Shown: in pieces, positions 1 to 7,436 of the stretch
Layout of the letters: every line of letters starts with the position of its first letter
How positions within the stretch are numbered: the stretch's first letter is position 1
Assembly: GCA_027310725.1 (NCBI GenBank)
Contig: DAIDAG010000078.1
Coordinates: 111,252 to 175,251 of the forward strand
From: Sideroxydans sp.
GTDB taxonomy: Bacteria; Pseudomonadota; Gammaproteobacteria; Burkholderiales; Gallionellaceae
DNA: 64,000 bases
Reading direction: 5' to 3'
The notes under the pieces: model-generated
The model's database searches: none
Seen by the model: only the letters and a program-made list of their open reading frames with translations
Told to the model about the DNA's origin: nothing
Translations under genes and position numbers: made by a program

Positions 1-23
1 CTTCCGAATGCAATGTACGCCAC

Positions 24-812
24 TCAGAAACAATTGCGATGCTGACCCCATATCACTCTATACAGAGCATTCATGATCTCACCAGCCTTACCTTTTAAGT
101 TGTAGTTTGATACACGATCAAGTTCAGTGGGGGTCCGATTTACCTGAATAACACAGGCGCCACGCTCCGCTGCCTCAAAAGGCAAATCTGCCGCAGGATA
201 AACTGAGGAAGATGTCCCGATACAAAAAAATACATCACACGTTTTAACAGCCATCTTGGCTTGCATCCATGAGTCCGCCGGCAAGTCTTCCCCAAACCAA
301 ACAACCCCCGGCCTTATCCACCCACCACATGATGGGCACTGCGGTGGCGCTAACCGGCCTCCATCAGGAAGCTCACCAGGGATTCGTGATGGCAACACAT
401 ATGGATCGCCACAAGAGTAGCAACGCGGTTGCTGAAGGCTCCCATGTAGATGGATGACATCTTTACTACCGGCTCGTTCATGAAGATCATCAACATTCTG
501 AGTAATCAAAGTAAGCTTTGGAAAGCAGGAAACCATTGCGGCTATCGCTAAATGTGCAGAATTCGGAGGACAACGTTGCACCATCGCGCGACGCCATTCA
601 TACCAACCCCAAACAAAATCTCGATCCTTGGAAAAAGCCTCCCTTGTCGCAAGGCTCTCGGCATCAAATTCTTCCCACATACCAGTCATGGCATCTCGAA
701 AAGTCGGTATTCCGCTTTCTTGAGAAACTCCAGCACCGGTAAATACGACAACATGATTAGCCAACTCAAGCTGATCGATCATTTTCCTGTCAAAATTTAT
801 CTTCAAGCTCAA
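24..812 (-). CDS. Zinc-containing sirtuin (Sir2 family NAD-dependent deacylase)
   Basis: Predicted 262-residue cytoplasmic sirtuin that would use NAD+ to remove acyl groups from lysine, releasing nicotinamide and O-acyl-ADP-ribose. Visible motifs are the NAD-binding GAGVS near residue 26, TQNVDDL near 104, the catalytic HLHG (His123), four zinc cysteines at about 131, 134, 159 and 162, and GTSSSVYPA near 199. WYEWRR (Tyr71, Arg74) matches the Tyr-x-x-Arg pair of SIRT5/CobB-type sirtuins that accept acidic acyl groups. The start used is TTG with AGGA four bases upstream; an ATG ten codons later is possible. It is the last visible gene of a three-gene unit, 29 bases after the OGFr gene, and the unit may continue beyond the window edge. 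Family assignment is secure. Whether it acts on proteins generally or on a ligand for its macro-domain neighbour is unknown. Confidence 0.93.
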   Translation of the reverse strand: MSLKINFDRKMIDQLELANHVVVFTGAGVSQESGIPTFRDAMTGMWEEFDAESLATREAFSKDRDFVWGWYEWRRAMVQRCPPNSAHLAIAAMVSCFPKLTLITQNVDDLHERAGSKDVIHLHGSLQQPRCYSCGDPYVLPSRIPGELPDGGRLAPPQCPSCGGWIRPGVVWFGEDLPADSWMQAKMAVKTCDVFFCIGTSSSVYPAADLPFEAAERGACVIQVNRTPTELDRVSNYNLKGKAGEIMNALYRVIWGQHRNCF

Positions 813-841
813 AACATCCTATTCTGTCCACAGAGAGAGCT

Positions 842-1330
842 TTAGCAATTCTTTACCTGATATTGTGCCAACTCTGCGGACATGGCTTCATTCCAAAAAT
901 CTACCGCGGTACTAGACGGCTTGAACCCTAATTCGTTACATCGCTGCATGATGAAATCATAAAACTTCATCGAAGGTACTTTTCCAAGTAAGAGCGCTGA
1001 AGATTTTAGTATTCTTGTGATTCGCAAGAGATTGTGATTGTTTGGTTTTGCCCAAAGCGACTCCTTACCGTAAAAAGATCGCATTATGGATAATGAACGA
1101 TTAAGCGAATAATTGCAGACTTCATCTGCAACTATTCGCTCTGCTAAATTGGTTGTTAAAATTGGGGCGCTAGGTGAATGGGCACTTCTCTCAAAAAGAG
1201 GGAATATCCATTGAATGTAATCATGCGTGCTCTCCAAATCTTCATTTGAATAATTCCATATATCTGAAACCATTCTTCCGCGATTATCAGGCCTCTCCAT
1301 CCTGAGGAAAGCAACAATTGAATCATCCAT
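842..1330 (-). CDS. OGFr-domain protein (opioid growth factor receptor-related)
   Basis: 162-residue soluble protein resembling the conserved N-terminal domain of opioid growth factor receptor (OGFr_N). The recognisable core is PDNRGRMVSDIW followed by ELE-type helix residues and THDYIQWIFPLFERS, the signature of this family. No signal peptide or membrane segment is seen. The molecular function of bacterial OGFr proteins is not established. Its ATG lies inside the last codons of the upstream membrane-macro gene (8-base overlap), so translation is probably coupled, and the sirtuin follows after 29 bases. The tight packing implies a shared role with these NAD/ADP-ribose-related proteins. Base composition is AT-rich like both neighbours, consistent with acquisition as one block. 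Confidence 0.8.
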   Translation of the reverse strand: MDDSIVAFLRMERPDNRGRMVSDIWNYSNEDLESTHDYIQWIFPLFERSAHSPSAPILTTNLAERIVADEVCNYSLNRSLSIMRSFYGKESLWAKPNNHNLLRITRILKSSALLLGKVPSMKFYDFIMQRCNELGFKPSSTAVDFWNEAMSAELAQYQVKNC

Positions 1331-2165
1331 TTTCGAGCGCCTTCTTAATATCCTTCACGCTGGCGAATGCGTTACTATGAACCCTGATGGTAACTGTCAT
1401 ATTGTTGCAGCCGAACACTCCAAAGGCACCTAAGATGCCATCTATCATGGCCTTTATAGCCATCTTTGATACCACTCCGCCATGACCACTTCCAAAAACT
1501 GGGCAAGAAATCTCTAGGTAATTATTCGCTCTCGCTGTTTTGACTAATTCCTGCGAAGCATATGAAATGTTTATCGGTGTTGTGGTGAGTATTCCTTGAT
1601 CGTTCTTTTCAGTGACTGCCGTAAATATTATGTTGTCACCTTTATTCAGAAAATCCTTTATTAACTTTGTTGAGCCAACTTTTTTTGGAACATTATCAAA
1701 TAGATTTAGGATTTCGCCGTAGCGCGCCTCAACGCCACCTCCAAGGCATGCATTGATGTACGCGCCAGCTGAACTGTTTTTACGCTTTAAGCATTCATCC
1801 TGAAATTCTGCATTCACTGGAAGGCCAACAACCTTATCCCCCAAACATCTTTCACTTTCAATATTTTCAATCTTGATTCTTATTCTTGAATTCGATGCAT
1901 TGGCATTAGCGCTTTTGATTATAAGGTTGTCGCTTTCTTGCGTAATTCTCAACTTTTCAGCACTAGCAGCGCTTTTAGTCTTGGAAAAGCCATACAGCAA
2001 TAAAATAAGTCCTAGCGAAATAAGTAGGATTACCTGCCAATTTGGTAAATCTAATTGTAGGTATTTTTTTGATGCAAAAGCCCCAGCGATAATTACTAAT
2101 CCTGTAATCATGACCGCCCCATAGGGCTTGATCACTTCCCATAAGTTCTTTATTGAATCAATCAT
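1323..2165 (-). CDS. Two-helix membrane protein with C-terminal macro-like domain
   Basis: About 280 residues. Two hydrophobic helices lie in the first 65 residues (around VMITGLVIIAGAFA and WQVILLISLGLILLLYGF), followed by a short charged linker and a soluble domain of about 180 residues. That domain shows macro-domain traits: a conserved Asn/Ala start (GLPVNAEFQDECL), a Gly-rich GGGVEARYG stretch, and PVFGSGHGGVVSKMAIKAMIDGI, which looks like the phosphate-binding loop and following helix of ADP-ribose-binding macro domains. Two helices plus macro is the layout of type II Thoeris ThsA, in which the macro part senses a TIR-made ADP-ribose derivative. No TIR gene is here; a sirtuin is in the same unit. 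ATG at 2165 is preferred; an in-frame TTG at 2183 is possible, and neither has a strong ribosome binding site. The membrane-macro reading is an inference from motifs. Confidence 0.72.
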   Translation of the reverse strand: MIDSIKNLWEVIKPYGAVMITGLVIIAGAFASKKYLQLDLPNWQVILLISLGLILLLYGFSKTKSAASAEKLRITQESDNLIIKSANANASNSRIRIKIENIESERCLGDKVVGLPVNAEFQDECLKRKNSSAGAYINACLGGGVEARYGEILNLFDNVPKKVGSTKLIKDFLNKGDNIIFTAVTEKNDQGILTTTPINISYASQELVKTARANNYLEISCPVFGSGHGGVVSKMAIKAMIDGILGAFGVFGCNNMTVTIRVHSNAFASVKDIKKALENG

Positions 2166-2310
2166 TTTATCAGTGAGTACCAATATCCAGAGTTAGTCTT
2201 GAGCTGGTGCTTTTTTAATGCAGCAGCAAATTTAGTCTTGCTCAACAGTTCAAGGAACAATAAAGCGTTAGAGGCGTACCGTAGTTAACTGAACGCCTTC
2301 GATTCCATAG

Positions 2311-4854
2311 TCAGTTCCTCAACGGCTTCCCATTCTTCAGCATGTACTCGATCCGGTCCTGCGTCTTGAAATGCCCCAGCAGCTCCATGAAGTGGCGCCG
2401 CTCCAGGTCGAGCAGCCATTGTTCGTCCACCACACTACCCGCATCCACATCGCCGCCGCACAGGGTCTCGGCGACACGGCTGCCGATGTTGTAGTCGTAC
2501 TCGGAGATGAAGTTGCCTTCGAGCATGTTGACCATCGCTGCCTGCAGGGTGGCGATGCCGGTGCGGCCGGCCACAGTGATCTGGCGCTGGTGCAGCGGCG
2601 GACGGTAGGCAGTGGCGTTAAGTGCTTTTGCCTCTTCCTTGGCGATGTGCAGCAGTTCGAAGCGGTTCAGCACGATGCGGTCGGACTGCCTGAGGTAGCC
2701 CATCTCGCGCGCCATCTCGGCGCTCTTGGCGACCTCGCCCATGGCGATGTTCTGGAAATATCTGCGCAGGTATGGGAAGACGTCGACGCGGTTGTCGCTG
2801 GCGAAGCGCTGCGCCTCTTGTGCCGCGCGCTGCGCCATCTCCTTGCAGCCGCCGCCTGCGGGCAACAGCCCCACGCCAACCTCGACCAGTCCGATGTAGG
2901 TTTCCAGCGTGGCGACGATGCGCGTGCAATGAATGGAGAATTCGCAGCCGCCGCCTAGCGCCAGCCCGTCCACCGCAGCGATGGTGGGCACGAGCGCATA
3001 TTTCAGGCGCATCGAGACTTGCTGGAACTTGGCCACCACTGCCTCCACCTTGGGCACGTTGCCGGTGGCTGCATTGACGATCTCGCCCAGCCCGCCGCCG
3101 CCAGCGATGGTGTATTTGACGCGGCTGGCTGCCTGCTTGAAGCGGCCGAACAGGCCTTCGTCCGGTGCCGGTTCCTGCATGCCCTGCATCAGTTGCAGCA
3201 GGTTGGCCCCGGCCGAGAACGGCGGCTCGGTCTGCCACAGGATCAGCGCGCTGAAATGCGCCTCGGCTTCGTTCACCGCGCGCAGGATGCCGTCCAGCAC
3301 TTCGTTGCTGACGGTGTGCATCTTGCTCTTGAAGCTCAGGATGGCAATCGTATCTCCCGTGTGCCACAGGCGCACTTCGTCGGTCTCGAATACGGTTTCG
3401 CCGTAGTGGCGCTCCTCGCCGAGGGGCCGGTCCGGGTAGAGCTGGCGCTGGTAGACCGGGAGGGTGGATCGGGGTTGGTAGTGTCCGGCTTTATTCGACG
3501 CTGGTTCCCCCACCCCTAGCCCCTCCCCCGGAGGGAGAGGGGAATAGGAACCTTGCATGCCGTGCACTGCAGTGCGTGACGGATCTGTGGCCCACGCGGG
3601 CAGCGGTGTAGTTGCCATCGCCTTGCCGGCGGCGATATCGTCGCTGATCCATCCCGCCACTTGCTGCCAGCCTGCCGCCTGCCAGATCTCGAACGGGCCG
3701 TTGTCCCAACCGAAGCCCCAGCGCACGGCCAAGTCGAGGTCGCGTGTGTTGTTCGCAATGGATTCGAGTTGCAAGGCGCAATAGTGGAACACGTCGCGGA
3801 AAGTCGCCCACAGGAACTGCGCCTGCGGATGCGGGTTGCTGCGCAGTCCGGCGAGTTTCTTCGCCCAGTCGCGTTCGCGCAGGATGTCCTTCACGCCGTC
3901 GTCCACTTTGGCATCGGAGAGGCGGTATTCCCGCGTGTGCAGGTCCAGCACATGGATCTCCTTGCCGATCTTCATGTAGACGCCGCGTTTGGTCTTCTGC
4001 CCCAGGGAGCCCTGGTCGACCAGGTATTTGAACCAGCTCGGCAGCTCGAAGTGCTTGTGCCAGGGATCGTCGGTCAGGTTCTCGCGCATGGTGTTGACCA
4101 CATGCGCGAACACATCCAGTCCGACCACGTCCAGCGTGCGGAAGGTTGCGCTCTTGGGGCGACCGAGGTAGCGCCCGGTGAGAGCATCCACCATGTCGAA
4201 GCCGAGATTGAACGCCGCTGCATGGTGCTTGGTGGCGAGCATGGAAAACACGCCAATGCGGTTGGCGATGAAGTTGGGCGTGTCCTTGGCGCGTACCACA
4301 CCCTTGCCCAGCGTGGAGACAAGGAAGGTTTCCAGTTGGTCGAGCAGTTCCACTTCTGTACCTTTGCATGGAATGAGTTCGACCAGATGCATATAGCGCG
4401 GCGGGTTGAAAAAGTGGATGCCGCAGAAAAGATGGCGCAGGTTCTCGGGGAACGCTTCTGCAAGTTTGTTGATGGACAAGCCGGAAGTATTGGTAGCAAA
4501 AATGGCGTTCGCATTCACGAACGGTGCGACCTTGCGGTACAGGTCGGATTTCCAGTCCATACGCTCGGCGATGGCTTCGATGATCAGGTCGCACTCGCGC
4601 AGTTTTTCCAGGTGCTGCTCGTAGTTCGCAGGCTGGATGTAAGTGATCTTCGTGGGACTGGAGATGGGTGCAGGCTCAAGCTTTTTCAAACCGTCCAGTG
4701 CCTTGTTCACGTTGCCGTTCGGGTCGCCCTCCTTCGCCGGCAACTCGAACAACAGCGTTTCGACGTTGGCATTGACCAGGTGCGCGGCGATCTGCGCGCC
4801 CATCACCCCGGCACCGAGCACGGCGACTTTGCGTATTTGAAAATTCTTGCTCAT
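2311..4854 (-). CDS. 3-hydroxyacyl-CoA dehydrogenase/enoyl-CoA hydratase fusion (FadN-like)
   Basis: 847-residue bifunctional beta-oxidation enzyme with the dehydrogenase first and the crotonase part last, the order of FadN/YusL and the reverse of E. coli FadB. The N-terminus has the NAD Rossmann motif VLGAGVMGAQ, then IHFFNPPRYMHLVELIP and a second dehydrogenase domain. The crotonase half shows FSAGANL and AAVDGLALGGGCEFS (oxyanion-hole glycines). Start ATG at 4854 has GGAG six bases upstream; the open frame extends further but without support. Residues about 436-455 carry a Pro/Gly/Glu-rich linker (PLPPGEGLGVGE) encoded by a GC-rich dispersed repeat that appears inserted in frame between the two enzymatic halves. 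It is the last gene of the fatty-acid cluster, downstream of a FadL gene and an intercistronic hairpin. Confidence 0.93.
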   Translation of the reverse strand: MSKNFQIRKVAVLGAGVMGAQIAAHLVNANVETLLFELPAKEGDPNGNVNKALDGLKKLEPAPISSPTKITYIQPANYEQHLEKLRECDLIIEAIAERMDWKSDLYRKVAPFVNANAIFATNTSGLSINKLAEAFPENLRHLFCGIHFFNPPRYMHLVELIPCKGTEVELLDQLETFLVSTLGKGVVRAKDTPNFIANRIGVFSMLATKHHAAAFNLGFDMVDALTGRYLGRPKSATFRTLDVVGLDVFAHVVNTMRENLTDDPWHKHFELPSWFKYLVDQGSLGQKTKRGVYMKIGKEIHVLDLHTREYRLSDAKVDDGVKDILRERDWAKKLAGLRSNPHPQAQFLWATFRDVFHYCALQLESIANNTRDLDLAVRWGFGWDNGPFEIWQAAGWQQVAGWISDDIAAGKAMATTPLPAWATDPSRTAVHGMQGSYSPLPPGEGLGVGEPASNKAGHYQPRSTLPVYQRQLYPDRPLGEERHYGETVFETDEVRLWHTGDTIAILSFKSKMHTVSNEVLDGILRAVNEAEAHFSALILWQTEPPFSAGANLLQLMQGMQEPAPDEGLFGRFKQAASRVKYTIAGGGGLGEIVNAATGNVPKVEAVVAKFQQVSMRLKYALVPTIAAVDGLALGGGCEFSIHCTRIVATLETYIGLVEVGVGLLPAGGGCKEMAQRAAQEAQRFASDNRVDVFPYLRRYFQNIAMGEVAKSAEMAREMGYLRQSDRIVLNRFELLHIAKEEAKALNATAYRPPLHQRQITVAGRTGIATLQAAMVNMLEGNFISEYDYNIGSRVAETLCGGDVDAGSVVDEQWLLDLERRHFMELLGHFKTQDRIEYMLKNGKPLRN
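3505..3546. repeat. GC-rich dispersed repeat, in frame inside fadN-like gene
   Basis: A C/T-rich and G/A-rich imperfect palindrome (cccctagcccctcccccgga and its partner gggagaggggaa) lies between the dehydrogenase and hydratase parts of the gene. It is translated on the minus strand as PLPPGEGLGVGE. Elements with this sequence character are dispersed in many proteobacterial genomes. The reading frame is kept, so the enzyme is probably functional. Confidence 0.6.
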
Positions 4855-4878
4855 AGCATTTCTCCAGAAACAATAAAG

Positions 4879-4901
4879 AGGGAAGACGCGAAGTCTTCCC
4901 T
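4879..4901 (-). terminator. Intercistronic hairpin between fadL and fadN-like genes
   Basis: An 8-bp perfect stem (GGGAAGAC / GTCTTCCC) with a five-base loop sits 17 bases after the FadL stop codon. On the minus strand it is followed by TCTTTATTGTTT. It could be a partial terminator or an mRNA-stabilising hairpin that lowers expression of the downstream fadN-like gene relative to fadL. Confidence 0.55.
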
Positions 4902-4917
4902 TTGCATCCATTACATC

Positions 4918-6117
4918 CTAAAAGTTCTGAGTGTATTGCACGCTCAGGATATCAACCTTGTTGCTATAGGTTCCCACGAGGGCCGGCGCAGGTGTTGGCG
5001 AATTGATGGAAGAATCTTTCACGAACAAATGCGCATAGCCGAAATCGATCGCATTGTCTTTTTTGGGTTTGTACTGCCCACCCAAGGCCAGCCAGGTGCG
5101 GTTGTTATCGGGAATACGCGCAGTGCGGCTTGCATCCGGAACGGGTGACTGGTCATACGCCAATCCGGCGCGCGCCGTCCATTGCTCGTTGTAGTGATGG
5201 GTCGCTCCTACCGAGTAGCGCAAGGTATCTTTCCAGTTCTCAACGGTATTTGAAATGGAAGCACCGGAAGCATTCACCACATTGACCTGCTTGAACGTGC
5301 TCCAGCCTGTCCAGGTGATATCGGCCATGACTTCATAGGTGTCGTTCATCTGGTGAAATACACTGAACGACCACGAATCCGGCAGCTTGATCGCCAATGA
5401 CACAGGGCCGTTGGCCGCGGGCAAGGATGTTGCCACCGTGCCATGCAGTGTGTAGCTGACCGAAGAACGATAAGCCGTACCGATACGTGTCTTGTCATCG
5501 ACGTTGTACAGCGCACCCACGTTATATCCCCAGGCATTGTCTGTTCCCTGCACCACCGATGTGCCGAGTACCGGCCCCCCGTAGTTGCTCAACTCGCCGC
5601 TGATGTGCTGGTAATCAAGCCCGGCGCCAACACTCAGCGCATCATTCACCTGATACGCGATGGAAGGGTTGAGGTTGACGGTATCCAGCCTGGACTTGAG
5701 AGCCTGGTTCTGCCCGGCCCAACCGGCAGGATATTCGGTCTGCAATCCGAACGGAGCATTCAACCCCAGACCGGCTGTCAAACCCGGTTTCAATTCCATC
5801 GTCAAATAGGCATTCGGCACGATCGAAGTGCCTCCTGCATCACCCCCGCTTGGAACGCCGCTTGAAGACGTGTACTTTGCCGAGGGCGTGATCGCATGGG
5901 CTGCAACGACCACCTGATTGCCACTCAGGCGCGACATGCCGGCCGGATTGAAGAACACCGTGCTGGCATCTTCGGCGCTGGCTGAACCGCCCGCGAAAGC
6001 ATTTCCCAAACCGCTGGCGCTTTGCTCGATCAAGGCAAATCCGGAGGCGGAAGCCGCACCCGACATCACCAGCAACGCACTTGCCACGGACCAGCTTATC
6101 ATTGTCTGCTTGAACAT
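4918..6117 (-). CDS. FadL-family outer membrane fatty-acid transporter (copy 1)
   Basis: 399-residue outer membrane beta-barrel of the FadL/OMPP1 family that would admit long-chain fatty acids or other hydrophobic compounds. A signal peptide ending ASASGFA is followed by the family N-terminal signature ALIEQSASGLGNAFAGG and FFNPAGMSRL (NPA hatch motif). The barrel ends in an aromatic C-terminus (YTQNF), as expected for outer-membrane insertion. The ribosome binding site GAGGA stands eight bases before the ATG. It is closely related in layout to the second FadL at 7435-8721; a GDSL lipoprotein esterase lies between them, suggesting uptake of products released by the esterase. Confidence 0.93.
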   Translation of the reverse strand: MFKQTMISWSVASALLVMSGAASASGFALIEQSASGLGNAFAGGSASAEDASTVFFNPAGMSRLSGNQVVVAAHAITPSAKYTSSSGVPSGGDAGGTSIVPNAYLTMELKPGLTAGLGLNAPFGLQTEYPAGWAGQNQALKSRLDTVNLNPSIAYQVNDALSVGAGLDYQHISGELSNYGGPVLGTSVVQGTDNAWGYNVGALYNVDDKTRIGTAYRSSVSYTLHGTVATSLPAANGPVSLAIKLPDSWSFSVFHQMNDTYEVMADITWTGWSTFKQVNVVNASGASISNTVENWKDTLRYSVGATHHYNEQWTARAGLAYDQSPVPDASRTARIPDNNRTWLALGGQYKPKKDNAIDFGYAHLFVKDSSINSPTPAPALVGTYSNKVDILSVQYTQNF

Positions 6118-6174
6118 GATGATTTCCTCTTTTAAGAATTTATCAGGATGCCTTTATTTGGGACATCCAAAGAA

Positions 6175-7218
6175 TCAGTACCAGCCTTTGTTGGTCATTG
6201 CCTGCAGAATATATGTAGCAAACAGTGCATAACCATATGGCGTCGGGTGAACGGCATCGGCATAAAGATAGTGTGCATCTACAGCAGGAATCAGCGTGGA
6301 GGGCGTACAGAACAACGATGAGTTGTTCGGTAACGCCGCGATATTGCAGGCTGGGGCTATTACATTGCTCAGGTTGTATTTGGCGGGATTAGCCACTTCA
6401 TCTCCGCTTGCTGTAAACGCATCAACATTGAGTACATTGGGGCTGTCCGGCAAATCGGCTTTCAGCTGCGCATTGAATGCTGAAACCAAGGTGTCAATCA
6501 GGGCAACATTAGCACCAAGCGATACCCCATAAGGAGTCTGGCCAATATCGGGAATGTTCGCCACTACGACGTATTTCGCCCCGTTGGCGATGATCTGTGT
6601 TTTCACATCATTTGCCAATTCGGCAGCTGCCGTTTGTACAGCTGCGACGGCACTTGCTGGGCTTACTGCACTAGCCGCGACATAGGCTGCTTGTGTAAAC
6701 ACATCATTCGCACCTGCCATAACCAGCACTAACTCACTGCCCGAGAACTTGTTGCCGGTAATAGCAGCCAGATGATTTTGAATTTGCTGAAGTACCGGCA
6801 CTGTCATCGCGCCAGAACCCGGCCCCAAAGTCGAATCAGTATTTCCTACCCCCGGCTGCAAAGTGACCCGAGCTCCCCCTTCTGCATATCCAAAACATCC
6901 TGGGTGAGCAACTGGTACAACACCAAAACCGCCGGTCAAAGCCGCACATGTCCCTAGGCCAAGTGATGCGGCTGTCAGTTCTGTCCAATTGGTTAGCGTA
7001 GGTGGCGTGGCGGAAGCGGCATTGATCGTGAATTGCCCCCCTCCTGCAGCAAGGATCGGTCCCACCTTGTAGGAACCGACATCGCTCAAACTATCACCGA
7101 ACGAGACTTGCGAGGTGAACCTGGGTTTTGCGGGCAAATCGCTGTTGCTCCCACCCCCACCGCAACCTGCAAGAATGATGGAAATCAGAATTGCCGAAAC
7201 AATTTTCAACTGATGCAT
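6175..7218 (-). CDS. GDSL/SGNH-family esterase or lipase, lipoprotein
   Basis: 347-residue hydrolase. The N-terminus is a lipoprotein signal with lipobox ILAGC followed by glycines, so it is probably anchored to a membrane facing the periplasm or outside. Catalytic blocks are visible: FGDSLSD (nucleophile Ser), GANDVF (block III Asn) and DAVHPTPYG near the C-terminus (Asp-x-x-His). This is the single-domain, extracellular esterase type rather than an autotransporter, because no barrel domain follows. The start at ATG 7218 has AAGGAG seven bases upstream. It lies between two FadL genes in a beta-oxidation cluster, so it probably releases fatty acids from esters for import. The substrate is not predictable. 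Confidence 0.88.
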   Translation of the reverse strand: MHQLKIVSAILISIILAGCGGGGSNSDLPAKPRFTSQVSFGDSLSDVGSYKVGPILAAGGGQFTINAASATPPTLTNWTELTAASLGLGTCAALTGGFGVVPVAHPGCFGYAEGGARVTLQPGVGNTDSTLGPGSGAMTVPVLQQIQNHLAAITGNKFSGSELVLVMAGANDVFTQAAYVAASAVSPASAVAAVQTAAAELANDVKTQIIANGAKYVVVANIPDIGQTPYGVSLGANVALIDTLVSAFNAQLKADLPDSPNVLNVDAFTASGDEVANPAKYNLSNVIAPACNIAALPNNSSLFCTPSTLIPAVDAHYLYADAVHPTPYGYALFATYILQAMTNKGWY

Positions 7219-7415
7219 TTGAATTCTCCTTAGTTGTACAAGCAAAATTCCTGACCGTCATTACTGCAATCGCCCGATTCGAGCAAATCTCGGACGAAGA
7301 CGACTGTCATTCCCCGTATTACATTTGAACCCACGCTAAACTATTGCGAAAAAATCATTCCCAGCTTGATACATCGATCTTCTTCGGCCGCCCCTTCCGG
7401 CGAACGCTTTCAATC

Positions 7416-7436
7416 AACCAACCGATCCGGCTGGTT
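7416..7436 (-). terminator. Hairpin overlapping the stop codon of the second FadL gene
   Basis: AACCAACCG and CGGCTGGTT form a nine-base stem with one G-T type mismatch and a three-base loop, overlapping the FadL stop codon. There is no clear T-tract on the minus strand, so it is more likely an attenuating or stabilising hairpin than a strong terminator. Confidence 0.3.

Noticed and set aside
24..2183. Calling the left-end operon a type II Thoeris system
   Set aside because: No TIR-domain gene is present in the visible part, so the known system name cannot be applied; only the effector layout is similar.
3661..5148. Long open frame of 495 codons on the plus strand opposite the fadN-like gene
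   Set aside because: It is the antisense shadow of a well-conserved enzyme and shows no protein-family features.
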